The notes beneath the pieces were generated by a model. That model saw only the letters and a program-made list of their open reading frames with translations. It was not told the DNA's origin and did no database searches. The position numbers and the translations under genes were made by a program. A DNA stretch of 64,000 nucleotides from Anaerolineae bacterium (GTDB taxonomy: Bacteria; Chloroflexota; Anaerolineae; B4-G1; DUEL01), in the NCBI GenBank assembly GCA_016931695.1, contig JAFGEI010000023.1, positions 69,328 through 133,327 of the forward strand. The letters run 5' to 3'. This document shows positions 19,655-29,117 of the stretch, piece after piece (within the stretch, counting starts at the first letter, position 1; each line of letters begins with the position of its first letter).

Positions 19655-20853
19655 CACTCGATTTCCCCCCTTTCCGCTCCTCCGGCCTGACCGTCTATGC
19701 CGAGAGCGTCGCCTACGGGCTGGCCCGGCGCGGCCACGCGGTGACGGTCGTCGCCGCCCGGCGGCCCGAGAGCGACCGCGTGCCCGTCCCGCCGCGGCCG
19801 GAACCGCTCGCTGTCGTCCGCCTGCCCGTCGGCCGCGCCGACTGGATCGGCCTCGGCTGGCAGGCGGCGCGCTACCTGCGCGCCCACGGCCGCGATTTCG
19901 ACGTGGTCCATTTTGTCGACGTCCACTTTGCCTACGCCTGCCGCGGCCCCTACGTCGCCTCCGCCTTCCAGTCCTTCCGCCAGCGGCTGACCAGTCACCG
20001 CGGCGGCCCCTACTGCACCACCTGGCGCGATTGTCTCTTGCGCCGCATTTACTACACCGCCGCGCGCTGGCTGCTGGAGCGGCCCGCCGTGCGGCGGGCG
20101 CGCTGGCTCGTCGCCGCCAGCGAGTCGACCCGGCAAGAGTTCATCACCCACTATGGCGCGGACCCGGCGCGGACCCAGCGAGTCTACCTGGGCGTCGATC
20201 CGCACCGCTTCGACGGGCTGGCGCCCCGGGCCGCGGCGCGGCGGCAGTTGGGGCTGCCCCTCGACGAGCCGCTGCTGCTGTTCGTCGGCTTTGCCAACCC
20301 GCGCAAGGGGCTCGAATACCTGGCCGAGGCGCTGCGGATGATGCGCACGCCGGTCCACCTGGCCGTCGTCGGCAAGTGGGCGCCGGGCTACCGCGAGCGC
20401 CTGGCCGCCGCCCTGGGCGAGCGGGGCGCAGCGCTCCACGCCCCCGGCTACGTGCCCGATGCCGACCTGCTGCTCTACTATGCCGCCGCCGACCTGTTCG
20501 TGCTGCCGACGCTGCTGGAAGGGTTTGGCATCCCGCTGGTGGAGGCGATGGCGGCGGGGCTGCCGGTGGTGACTACCACCGGCGGCTCGGCGGGGGAGGT
20601 CGCCGGCGAGGGCGGGCTGGCGGTCCCGCCCGGCGACGGGGCGGCGCTGGCTGCCGCCCTGGAGCGGGTGCTGAACGACCCCGGCCTGGCAGAGCAGCTG
20701 GCGCGGGCCGGCCAGAGTCGCGCCCGCACCCTGTTCGACGAATCGCGCACCGCCGCCGAGATCGAGGCGGTTTACCAAAAGGTCACACAAGACCGGGGGG
20801 GTGGGCCAGAATTCAACCCTGGCCCACCCGCCAGAGGTACGGCGCCGCCGTAG
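19636..20853 (+). CDS. Glycosyltransferase family 4
   Basis: GTG start VRVGLVTLDFPPF; LLFVGFANPRKGLEYLAEAL; PTLLEGFGIPLVEAMAAGLPVVTT. Confidence 0.92.
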   Translation: MRVGLVTLDFPPFRSSGLTVYAESVAYGLARRGHAVTVVAARRPESDRVPVPPRPEPLAVVRLPVGRADWIGLGWQAARYLRAHGRDFDVVHFVDVHFAYACRGPYVASAFQSFRQRLTSHRGGPYCTTWRDCLLRRIYYTAARWLLERPAVRRARWLVAASESTRQEFITHYGADPARTQRVYLGVDPHRFDGLAPRAAARRQLGLPLDEPLLLFVGFANPRKGLEYLAEALRMMRTPVHLAVVGKWAPGYRERLAAALGERGAALHAPGYVPDADLLLYYAAADLFVLPTLLEGFGIPLVEAMAAGLPVVTTTGGSAGEVAGEGGLAVPPGDGAALAAALERVLNDPGLAEQLARAGQSRARTLFDESRTAAEIEAVYQKVTQDRGGGPEFNPGPPARGTAPP

Positions 20854-20859
20854 CCCTAC

Positions 20860-20888
20860 TTGACCCCCACCCCAGGGCAAGTTATAAT
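20860..20888 (+). promoter_or_regulatory. Sigma70-type promoter TTGACC-N17-TATAAT
   Basis: -10 box ends 13 nt before ATG 20902, implying a near-leaderless transcript. Confidence 0.6.
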
Positions 20889-20901
20889 CTCAATCTACGA
20901 T

Positions 20902-21828
20902 ATGGAAACCGTCAATTGCGATCTCTGCGGCGCCGACGACGCCGAGTTCTTGTTCGCGGAACGGGACCTCTTGCACCGCCTGGAGGGAACGTTTCGCCTC
21001 GTCCGCTGCCGCCAGTGCGGGTTGATGTACATCAACCCCCGCCCGACCCGCGCCGAGATCGGCCGCTACTACCCCGGCGATTACTGCGCCTACGAGGCTC
21101 TCTACGACCATCCCTCCCGGCTGGTGCGCGCCGACCACCGCTACGGCGTGAGCAAGCGGGCGCGGGCTGTCGTCGCCCGGCTGGAAAAGAACAGCGGCCG
21201 CCTGCTCGACGTGGGCTGCTCGACCGGCGGCTTTCTCGACGAGATGCGCCGCCGGGGCGACTGGGAGCCGTACGGGGTGGAGGTGGACGCCGAGGCGGCG
21301 CGCTACGGCCGGGAGCGGCTGGGGCTAGAGGTCTTTGCCGGCACCCTGCACGAGGCCGCTTATGCGGACGATTTTTTCGACCTCGTCACCCTGTGGAACG
21401 TGCTGGAACACCTTCACCGCCCCCAGGCCACGCTGGTCGAGATTGCCCGCGTCATCCGGCCCGGCGGGCTGCTGGTCGTCGCCGTGCCCAATCCCGACTG
21501 CGTCGAGGCGCGTCTCTTTGGCCCCTATTGGGCCGGCTGGGACGCTCCGCGCCACCTCTACGTCTACCCTCGCCCGGTCCTGGAGCGGGCGCTGGCCCAG
21601 GCGGGTTTCGGCGTCACCGAGGTGGCGACCTTCACCGGCCGCCACCAGGTCCTCGCCCTCAGCCTGGGCAACTGGGTGGACGACCGGGTGCGCAGCGAGC
21701 GGTGGCGGCGCTGGCTCAAGCGGGCAGCGCGCTCCCTGCCGGCCCGCCTGCTGACGCTGCCCTATTACGCCGTCGCCGACCACTGGAACCGCAGTTCGGT
21801 GGTCACGGTTTTCGCCCGGCGGCAGTAA
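20902..21828 (+). CDS. Methyltransferase with N-terminal zinc ribbon (Methyltransf_23-like)
   Basis: CDLCGADD...CRQCGLMYINPRPT, LLDVGCSTGGFLDEM, LWNVLEHLHRP. Confidence 0.9.
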   Translation: METVNCDLCGADDAEFLFAERDLLHRLEGTFRLVRCRQCGLMYINPRPTRAEIGRYYPGDYCAYEALYDHPSRLVRADHRYGVSKRARAVVARLEKNSGRLLDVGCSTGGFLDEMRRRGDWEPYGVEVDAEAARYGRERLGLEVFAGTLHEAAYADDFFDLVTLWNVLEHLHRPQATLVEIARVIRPGGLLVVAVPNPDCVEARLFGPYWAGWDAPRHLYVYPRPVLERALAQAGFGVTEVATFTGRHQVLALSLGNWVDDRVRSERWRRWLKRAARSLPARLLTLPYYAVADHWNRSSVVTVFARRQ

Positions 21829-21843
21829 AAGGTTGGAAAAGGG

Positions 21844-22590
21844 ATGAAAGCTGTGCTCGAAATCCGCCACGACGAGGGCGCCACCACCCGCTGGAGCCAG
21901 GGCGTTTACGAAGAGATCTATACCAGCAAAGAGATCCGCCACATTGACTCGTTTTACCGCTGGCTGTTGGAGCGGCTCGATCCCCGGCCCGGCCGCCGCC
22001 TGCTCGACATCTCCTGCGGCGTCGGCTCGCTGCCGCGGCTGGCGGCGGAAAGGGGCCTGCAGGCCTGCGGCGTCGATTTCTCCCTCCAGGCGCTGCGCGT
22101 CGCGCGGCAGGAGGCCCCGGCAGTCCGCCTGGCGGTGGGGGACGGCGAGCGCCTCCCTTACCCCGACGCCAGCTTTGACTATATCACCCACATCGGCAGC
22201 CTGGAACATTACGAGCACCCGCTGGACGGGGCGCGCGAGATCGCCCGGCTGCTCAAGCCCGGCGGCCGCGCCTGCGTCTTGCTGCCCAATACCTTTGGCA
22301 TCCTGGGCAACATCTGGCACGCGCTGCGCACCGGGCGCACCTTCGACGATGGCCAGCCAATCCAGCGCTATGCCGCGCGGCTCGAGTGGCAGGAGCTGTT
22401 GACGGCCGGCGGGCTGCAGGTGGTGCAGACGCTGGGACACGAGCACGCCTGGCCCCGCAGCCTGGCCGACGCCGGCTGGTACCTGCGGCACCTCCGCCCC
22501 CTGCTGCGGATGCTGCTCTCTCCTTGCATCCCCCTCAACTGGGCCAACTATTTCGTCTACCTCTGCCGCCGGGCGGGCGATGGCAGCTGA
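21844..22590 (+). CDS. Class I SAM-dependent methyltransferase
   Basis: LLDISCGVGSLPRLA, VDFSLQAL, YITHIGSLEHYEHP. Confidence 0.88.
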   Translation: MKAVLEIRHDEGATTRWSQGVYEEIYTSKEIRHIDSFYRWLLERLDPRPGRRLLDISCGVGSLPRLAAERGLQACGVDFSLQALRVARQEAPAVRLAVGDGERLPYPDASFDYITHIGSLEHYEHPLDGAREIARLLKPGGRACVLLPNTFGILGNIWHALRTGRTFDDGQPIQRYAARLEWQELLTAGGLQVVQTLGHEHAWPRSLADAGWYLRHLRPLLRMLLSPCIPLNWANYFVYLCRRAGDGS

Positions 22591-24415
22591 GTTGTTCGAG
22601 CGGCTGCGCGCCATTTCCCGGCGGCCCCTGCTGCGGGCAATCGTCGGCACCGCGGTCGTGCTGCTCTCTTTCGGCTACCTCGGCTTTTTGCTGTTCCGCA
22701 ACTGGGACGAACTGCTGGCTTACGAGTGGCACGTCGTCCCCGGCCAGATCGCCCTGGCCTTTTGCTACTACTCGCTGGCCCTGCTCTTTGCCGTGCTGGC
22801 CTGGAGCCGGGTGGCGGGCCGGCTGACCCCCGTCAAAAGCCTGCGCAAGCACATGAAGTATTACATCTACACCAACCTGCTCCGCCGGCTGCCCGCGCCG
22901 CTGCTCAACTTTTTCGGCCGCGCCTACTTTTACCAGCAGGAGGGAATCGCCGGGCGGGTGATGGTGGCGGTCAGCTTGCTGGAGTGGATGCTGGTCGTCC
23001 TCTCGGGCATCGTCGTCTATTTGCTGACGATGCCCTTCCTGCCCCTGCCGGCGCTCTGGCGCAGCCCGTGGCTCCCGGCCGTCATCCTGCTCGTCGGCGC
23101 GCTGCTGGTCCGCCCACGGACCGTGCAGTCCGTCCTGCGCCTGCTCGGCAAGGAAGGCGCGCCATTGGACTTTGGCTACGGCGATCTTTTGGGCTGGCTG
23201 GCCCTCTACGCGCTGGTGTGGATCGCCGGCGGGCTGGTACTCTACGCGGTCATCAACAGTCTCTATCCCCTCCCGCTGTCCCAACTGCCGGCGGTGATGG
23301 GCATCTGGGCCCTCTCTGGCCTGGTGCCGACGTTGATCCTCATCACGCCGGTGGGATTTGGCTTGAAAGAAGTGACGATGGGTGTTTTGTTGAGCTACCT
23401 GATCCCCCCCTCGCTGGCTGTCGTCGTCGCGCTGCTGATGCGGGTCGAGCTGATCCTGTTCGAGTTGATCTGGGGCGGCGTCGCCCTGCTGCTGCGACCG
23501 GCCCCCGCTCCCCCCACTCCCCCACCCCCCACCGGGGTGGAGACGGTGGCCAAGGAAACGGTCCACTGTCCCCTCTGCCACGCGGATCAAACCACTCCCC
23601 TCTTCGAGACCCCGGGGCAGGCTCTGCAGACGCTGTACGCTGACGGCAAGCCGATCGCGGTGCAGGATGCGGGGCGCATCGTCCGCTGCCAGGGCTGTGG
23701 GCTGGTCTATGTCAATCCGCGCGTCGCCAGCGCGCCGGGGCTGAGCAGCTATACGTTGGAACAGGAGCAGGCCTACTTTGACGCGACCCGCGCCGCGCGC
23801 CAGGGAGCCTACGCCGAGCTGCTGCTGCAACTGCAGCGCCGCCTGGGCCACCCCGGACGCCTGCTCGACGTCGGCTTTGGCGATGGGCTGCTGCTGGCGC
23901 TGGCCCGCGACGACGGCTGGGACACTGCTGGCGTCGAGGTCAGCCGCGCCCTGGTCGAACGCGCCCGCTCCACCTACGGCCTGGAGCGGCTCTTTCACGG
24001 CCCGTTGCAGCGGGCGGACTATCCGGACGCCTGCTTCGACGCCGTTGTGCTGGTCAACGTCATCGAGCACCTGCGCGACCCGGCGGCGGTGATGGCCGAG
24101 GTCGCCCGGCTGCTCGCGCCGGGAGGGATCGCCGCCATCCACACGGTGAACGTCGACAGTCTGGCTGCCCGCCTGCAGGGGGTCCGCTGGCATCACTTTG
24201 AGCCGCACGAGCATTTCTTCTACTTTGACCGCCGGACGCTTGGCGCCATTGTCAGCCAGGCCGGGCTGACGCCAATTGAGTGGTTCAGACTCTGGTCCCC
24301 CAGGCCGCTGAAGCGGGGGCTGATCCGCCTGGCGCACTGCCTGGGCCTGTACTGGGACAACGGGCTAGGGCTCCTGGCGCGGAAACCAGCAGCAGGCGCT
24401 CGTAAAAATCTATAA
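22580..24415 (+). CDS. Fusion: N-terminal LPG synthase/flippase-like TM region (UPF0104/AglD type) plus C-terminal zinc-ribbon methyltransferase
   Basis: About 300 aa with multiple TM helices, linker PAPAPPTPPPPTG, then CPLCHADQ...CQGCGLVYVNPRV, LLDVGFGDGLLLALA, VLVNVIEHLRDP in one frame. Confidence 0.85.
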   Translation: MAAELFERLRAISRRPLLRAIVGTAVVLLSFGYLGFLLFRNWDELLAYEWHVVPGQIALAFCYYSLALLFAVLAWSRVAGRLTPVKSLRKHMKYYIYTNLLRRLPAPLLNFFGRAYFYQQEGIAGRVMVAVSLLEWMLVVLSGIVVYLLTMPFLPLPALWRSPWLPAVILLVGALLVRPRTVQSVLRLLGKEGAPLDFGYGDLLGWLALYALVWIAGGLVLYAVINSLYPLPLSQLPAVMGIWALSGLVPTLILITPVGFGLKEVTMGVLLSYLIPPSLAVVVALLMRVELILFELIWGGVALLLRPAPAPPTPPPPTGVETVAKETVHCPLCHADQTTPLFETPGQALQTLYADGKPIAVQDAGRIVRCQGCGLVYVNPRVASAPGLSSYTLEQEQAYFDATRAARQGAYAELLLQLQRRLGHPGRLLDVGFGDGLLLALARDDGWDTAGVEVSRALVERARSTYGLERLFHGPLQRADYPDACFDAVVLVNVIEHLRDPAAVMAEVARLLAPGGIAAIHTVNVDSLAARLQGVRWHHFEPHEHFFYFDRRTLGAIVSQAGLTPIEWFRLWSPRPLKRGLIRLAHCLGLYWDNGLGLLARKPAAGARKNL

Positions 24416-24423
24416 AACCCTGC

Positions 24424-24452
24424 TTGACAGGATCGCCAACTTGGGCTATATT
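24424..24452 (+). promoter_or_regulatory. Sigma70-type promoter TTGACA-N17-TATATT
   Basis: Upstream of the SLT gene with a structured leader of about 85 nt. Confidence 0.6.
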
Positions 24453-24540
24453 GGTGCGCTGTGCCCCTGTGACGCCGGGAGAGGGAACGCTCCCCCGGCG
24501 GTTCCGAGAGGGATCAAGCATCAGAGGAGAAGAGATACCG

Positions 24541-25410
24541 ATGCATCCAGCCAAGTGGGGCGGGGTCGTCGCCCTGGTCATTGCAGCAATCCTGCTATCC
24601 ACACAGCCTGTTGCGGCCCAAGCGCCAATCGAATCACCTCCTGGCGATTTTCAATTGTCCCCCTACTGGGGGCCAGAGATCCAACGGTGGGAGTCCCTCA
24701 TCATCGAGCACGCCACCTACCGCGGCCTCGACCCGGACCTGGTCGCGGCGCTGATCTGGAAAGAGTCGCGCGGCGACGCCGGCGCCTGCGGCCCGGCGGG
24801 GGCGGTCGGCCTGATGATGATCATGCCCAGGGAAGCAGGATTTACCTGGCGCCCGACGATCGCGGAGCTGGAGGACCCCTGGACGAACCTGTTTTGGGGC
24901 TGCCGCGTGCTGGCGACCGTGATCCGCGAGTCGGGGGGCGACCTCTACAACGCCCTGGCTGCTTACAACGGCGGATGGGAGCAGATTCACTATCGCGGGC
25001 CGAACCGGTTTGCGACTGACATCCTCTCCGACTATGCCCGCGCCATAGCCATGCGCCACGACCTGTCCCAAGAGGGACACTGGGTGGCGACCGTGGCGGC
25101 AATCGACGAGCACTGCCGGGCCGTGCTGACGGTGGTGGGCCCGCAACGCCCGCTGACCCGCTACACCGTCCGCCCCGTGGCCGCCCACATCCCCGACGCG
25201 ACGACCGACGGCCTGCCGGTGGCGACCGCCTTTTCTCCCCCCGACGGATGGGGGAGAGACACGATGGTAGGAATTTGGCTCTGGCTCGACGGCCGGATCA
25301 TTGGCGAGCCGGCTTTGCCGCCCTCTCCTGCCTCTGCACCCCCCATTGTGCGCTTTGAACCGGGCGCGATCTGGAGCGTATTGGGCGACTCGGCGCGCAG
25401 CATCTTGTAA
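24541..25410 (+). CDS. Lytic transglycosylase (SLT domain), secreted
   Basis: Signal peptide; LDPDLVAALIWKESRGDAGACGPAGAVGLMMIMP, LYNALAAYNGG. Confidence 0.88.
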   Translation: MHPAKWGGVVALVIAAILLSTQPVAAQAPIESPPGDFQLSPYWGPEIQRWESLIIEHATYRGLDPDLVAALIWKESRGDAGACGPAGAVGLMMIMPREAGFTWRPTIAELEDPWTNLFWGCRVLATVIRESGGDLYNALAAYNGGWEQIHYRGPNRFATDILSDYARAIAMRHDLSQEGHWVATVAAIDEHCRAVLTVVGPQRPLTRYTVRPVAAHIPDATTDGLPVATAFSPPDGWGRDTMVGIWLWLDGRIIGEPALPPSPASAPPIVRFEPGAIWSVLGDSARSIL

Positions 25411-25497
25411 TACCTGGCACGTCCAATTGGCGGCGGCGGCAGTGCCCTGGGGCAGCTCGCGCCGCTGTTGTGTATCACCCGACAAGTGAGCAACACG

Positions 25498-26769
25498 ATG
25501 AAAGCTGACCTGCTTGTCCATTCTGCTGCGCAACTGTGCGTCATCCCGCCCCACGATGACGGCCCACAACGGGGGCGCAGCCTGGGCGACCTGGGGCTGA
25601 TCGAGGATGGAGCGGTGGCCTGCGTCGATGGGCGCATCGCCGCCGTGGGCCCGACGGCCGAGATTCGCGCCGACTGGTGGGCGGCGGTCGAGATCGACGC
25701 TGCGGGCTGCGTGGTCTGCCCCGGCTTTGTCGACCCCCACACCCACGTGGTCTGGGCCGGCGACCGGGCCGACGAGTTCGCCCTGCGCATCGGCGGGGCG
25801 ACCTACCAGGAGATCATGGCCCGGGGCGGGGGGATCATGTCGACGGTGCGCGCCACCCGCGCCGCTTCGCCCACCCAACTGCTCGCCGCCTCCCGCCCCC
25901 GGCTGGAGCGCATGCTGGCCCACGGCACGACGACGGTCGAGGTCAAGACGGGGTACGGCCTGACCGTCGCCGATGAACTCAAGATGCTGCAGGTCATTGC
26001 CGCCCTGGAAATGAGCCATCCCATCAGCCTGGTCCCCACTTTTCTGGGCGCGCACGCCATCCCGGCGGAATACCAGGGCGATCCGGACGGCTACGTCGAC
26101 CTGGTCGTCCAAGAGATGCTGCCAGCCATCGACGCGCACGAGATGCGCCCCTTTGCTCACCTGCCTACCCCGCTCTACTGCGACGTCTTTTGCGACCAGG
26201 GCGCGTTCACCCTGGAGCAGTCTCGCCGGATCTTGGAGGCTGCCCGCGGGTTGGGGCTGGGGCTCAAAATCCACGCCGACGAGTTCGCCAACCTCGGCGG
26301 GGCGGCGCTGGCAATCGAATGGGGCGCCGCATCGGCCGACCACCTGGTCTGCACCCCGGCGGAAGAAATCCAACAGTTCGGCAGCTGCGATACCGTCGCC
26401 GTCTCCCTGCCGGCAACACCCTTTGGCCTCGGCCACTGCACCTACAGCCCGGCCGGCGCCATCCTCGACGCCGGGGGCATCCTGGCCCTGGCATCTGATT
26501 GCAATCCCGGCACCGCCTGGTGCGAGTCCATGCCGTTTGTCATCGCCCTGGCCTGCCGCTACCTGCGCATCACGCCGGCCCAGGCGCTGGTCGCAGCGAC
26601 GCTGAACAGCGCCCACGCGGTGGGACTGGGCAACGAGGTGGGCAGCCTGCAGGAGGGGCGGGCGGCTGACGTGCTCGTCGTCGACCTGCCCAGCGTGGAA
26701 CACTTGGGCTATCGCTTTGGGACCCGCCCTGTCAAGCGGGTGGTCAAGGGAGGCCGGGTCGTCGTATGA
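25498..26769 (+). CDS. hutI: Imidazolonepropionase
   Basis: VDPHTHVVWAGDRADEFALRIGGATYQEI, EVKTGYGL, HADEF, SDCNPGT. Confidence 0.95.
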   Translation: MKADLLVHSAAQLCVIPPHDDGPQRGRSLGDLGLIEDGAVACVDGRIAAVGPTAEIRADWWAAVEIDAAGCVVCPGFVDPHTHVVWAGDRADEFALRIGGATYQEIMARGGGIMSTVRATRAASPTQLLAASRPRLERMLAHGTTTVEVKTGYGLTVADELKMLQVIAALEMSHPISLVPTFLGAHAIPAEYQGDPDGYVDLVVQEMLPAIDAHEMRPFAHLPTPLYCDVFCDQGAFTLEQSRRILEAARGLGLGLKIHADEFANLGGAALAIEWGAASADHLVCTPAEEIQQFGSCDTVAVSLPATPFGLGHCTYSPAGAILDAGGILALASDCNPGTAWCESMPFVIALACRYLRITPAQALVAATLNSAHAVGLGNEVGSLQEGRAADVLVVDLPSVEHLGYRFGTRPVKRVVKGGRVVV

Positions 26770-27515
26770 CCTCTTCCCCTCTGGTCAGGCGCGGCGGCAA
26801 TATCCTCGTCTTGGCCGGCCTGGCGCTGCTCGTCGCCAGCGCACTGCTCGCCGGCCCTTCGCTGGTGCCCTACGTCACCAGCCGCCTGCAGCTCGTCCCG
26901 GCTCAGAATGCAGCGCCCGCAGCGGCTCCCGCTGCTGACGAAACAGGCCCGCTGTTGGCGGCGACCGACGTTCCCTTCGCCCCGGCTGGGGTCAGCTCGA
27001 CGGCGACCGTTCCCCGCCCGGTCGCGACGGCGGTTTTCCGCTCCCCCACGCGCATCGTGCTGCCGGCGGTCGGCGTCGACGCCGTCGTGGTACCCAGCAG
27101 CTGGGAGCTGGTCGACGTCGACGGCTCCACCCAGCGGATGTGGACGGTGCCGGAAGCCCGTCTCGCCGGCTGGCACGAGGACTCGGCCCCGCTGGGCATT
27201 CCCGGCAACACGGTCATCAGCGGGCACAATTGGCCGCAGGATGCCGCGTTTCGTGATCTCTACCTGACCGAGCCGGGCGACCCGGTTATTCTCTACGCCG
27301 GCGGTACGCCGTTTGTCTACCGGGTGGCGCGGGTGCTGCTGCTGCCGGAAGCGGGACAGCCGCTGCAGGTGCGGCAGGAAAACGCCCGCTACATTCAACC
27401 GACCAGCGACGAGCGGGTCACGCTGGTGACCTGCCACCCATACGGCCAGTTGACCCACCGCCTCATCGTGATCGCCCGGCCTGTCGACGTCGTACTGCCG
27501 GAGCAACTGCCTTGA
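26766..27515 (+). CDS. Sortase family protein (class D/E-like)
   Basis: N-terminal TM; NTVISGHNWPQ catalytic His, VTLVTCHPYG (TLxTC), HRLIVIARP. Confidence 0.88.
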   Translation: MTSSPLVRRGGNILVLAGLALLVASALLAGPSLVPYVTSRLQLVPAQNAAPAAAPAADETGPLLAATDVPFAPAGVSSTATVPRPVATAVFRSPTRIVLPAVGVDAVVVPSSWELVDVDGSTQRMWTVPEARLAGWHEDSAPLGIPGNTVISGHNWPQDAAFRDLYLTEPGDPVILYAGGTPFVYRVARVLLLPEAGQPLQVRQENARYIQPTSDERVTLVTCHPYGQLTHRLIVIARPVDVVLPEQLP

Positions 27516-27567
27516 TTGCCCGCACCCCGCTCCGTTGTCACAGCGGTTTTACCCAGGAGGTTTGACA

Positions 27568-28080
27568 ATGTTTGACACTCTGCTTTCTCACCCGTTTGTC
27601 GTCAGCGTGCGCCGCAACCACGCCCTGGAACACGCCACGATCCACATGCTGAGCCGGCGGCCCCAGGGGGTGCAGGTTGTGGGCCGTTCGACGTGGAAAG
27701 GGTTTATCCTCTATGGCGATCTGCCGACGGCGGACGTGCGGCGGGCAGCACAACAAGCTCTGCAGCAGCTGCGCGCCGGCCAGCAGGGACTGGCGGTTCA
27801 TCCGGCCTGCGGCACCAACTTTGTCGCCGGGGGGCTGCTGGCTGGGCTGGGCGCTTTTGCCGTGCTCACCCCGCGCCGCCGCAGCCTGGGCGAATGGCTG
27901 GGCCGTTTTCCCACCGTGGTGCTCGTCGTCACCCTGGGACTGATCCTGGGGCAGCGGCTCGGCGCGCTGCTGCAGGCCCGCGTGACGACCGAGCCGCGGA
28001 TCGGCGACCTGCAGATCGTCGACGTGACCCGCGAAGAGCGGGGGGCACTGGTGCTACACCACGTGCGGACCAGCGTATGA
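27568..28080 (+). CDS. Small membrane protein of the DUF6391-like 'NHALEHATI' family
   Basis: VRRNHALEHATIHML motif, two hydrophobic segments, RBS caggagg; family name recalled, not searched. Confidence 0.6.
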   Translation: MFDTLLSHPFVVSVRRNHALEHATIHMLSRRPQGVQVVGRSTWKGFILYGDLPTADVRRAAQQALQQLRAGQQGLAVHPACGTNFVAGGLLAGLGAFAVLTPRRRSLGEWLGRFPTVVLVVTLGLILGQRLGALLQARVTTEPRIGDLQIVDVTREERGALVLHHVRTSV

Positions 28081-29072
28081 GCCAGCCCAATCCGACCTTT
28101 TACATCTTTCACGGCAGCGACGAGTTCACCCGCTCCGAAACCGTAGCCGAGCTGGAGCGCCGCCTGGGGGCGCCAGAGACAGCCGATTTGAACACCACGT
28201 GGCTAGACGGTGACAAGATTACCTTTGCCGAACTCTGCCACGCTTGCGAGACGGTCCCCTTCCTGGCCGAGCGGCGAATGGTGTTGGTGACGGGGTTGTT
28301 GTCACGGCTTGAGCGGGGCAAGGGGGATCAGGGCCTGGTCGACGCATTGGCTGGCCTGCTCCCCGCTTTGCCCGAGACGACGCGATTGATCTTGATCGAA
28401 GAGAAAACCCTCTCCAACAACCATCCGATCGTGAAACTTGCCCAGGATCACGAGCGCGGTTACGTGCGACTGTTCGAACTGCCCAAGCGCCAGCACCTTC
28501 CCCGCTGGATTGTCCAGCGGGTGGAAAAAGAGGGAGGAGAGATCGAGCTGGCGGCAGCCCACCAGCTGGCCCAGGTGATTGGAGACGACCTGCGCCTCCT
28601 GGCCCAAGAGACCGGCAAGCTGGTCGCCTATGCAGGGGGAGAGCGGGCGATAACGGCCGCCGACGTCGCCCTGCTGGTTCCCTATATGCAAGAGGCGATC
28701 ATTTTCGATCTCGTTGATGCACTGGGGCAGCGCAATGGCCAGGTGGCATCCTCAACCCTGCAGCAGTTGTTGGACAAGGGGGAGAATCCGCAGGGGATTT
28801 TCCTCATGATCGTCCGCCAGTTTCGCCTGCTCATCCAAACCAAGGAATTGAGCCAGCAAGGCGAGAACCACGCCAGCATTGCGACCATCCTGGGGATTCA
28901 TCCTTTTCCGGCGCGAAAACTCTACGGGCAGGCGCAAAACTTTACCCCCGCTCAGCTGGAACGAATCTATCGCTACCTGCGCGAGACCGATCTGCAGATC
29001 AAGAGCGGCCAATTGGCTGCCGAGGTTGCCCTGGACCTGCTGGTGGCTGGGCTGGTGGGGGAGGATTCGTAG
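28077..29072 (+). CDS. holA: DNA polymerase III subunit delta
   Basis: FYIFHGSDEFTRSETVAELE, LAERRMVLVTGLLSR, C-terminal helical QNFTPAQLERIYRYLRETDLQIKSG; ATGA overlap with the upstream gene. Confidence 0.88.
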   Translation: MSQPNPTFYIFHGSDEFTRSETVAELERRLGAPETADLNTTWLDGDKITFAELCHACETVPFLAERRMVLVTGLLSRLERGKGDQGLVDALAGLLPALPETTRLILIEEKTLSNNHPIVKLAQDHERGYVRLFELPKRQHLPRWIVQRVEKEGGEIELAAAHQLAQVIGDDLRLLAQETGKLVAYAGGERAITAADVALLVPYMQEAIIFDLVDALGQRNGQVASSTLQQLLDKGENPQGIFLMIVRQFRLLIQTKELSQQGENHASIATILGIHPFPARKLYGQAQNFTPAQLERIYRYLRETDLQIKSGQLAAEVALDLLVAGLVGEDS

Positions 29073-29117
29073 GAGCGCGGCAGATTTCTGCCGTGTTGTC
29101 AACACAAAGCCGGGAGA

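Noticed and set aside
20799-20829. Hairpin gggtgggccag...ctggcccaccc as a terminator
   Set aside because: No T-tract and it lies within the coding 3' end of the GT4 gene; function unclear.
20031-21947. 638-aa plus-strand ORF
   Set aside because: Shadow frame overlapping the confirmed GT4 and methyltransferase genes; low-complexity Arg/Pro/Gly sequence.
22535-24337. 600-aa minus-strand ORF and similar long antisense ORFs (for example 16530-18350, 24634-26703, 6840-8660, 10719-12479)
   Set aside because: All lie opposite strongly supported genes and have Gln/Arg/Gly/His-rich shadow composition.
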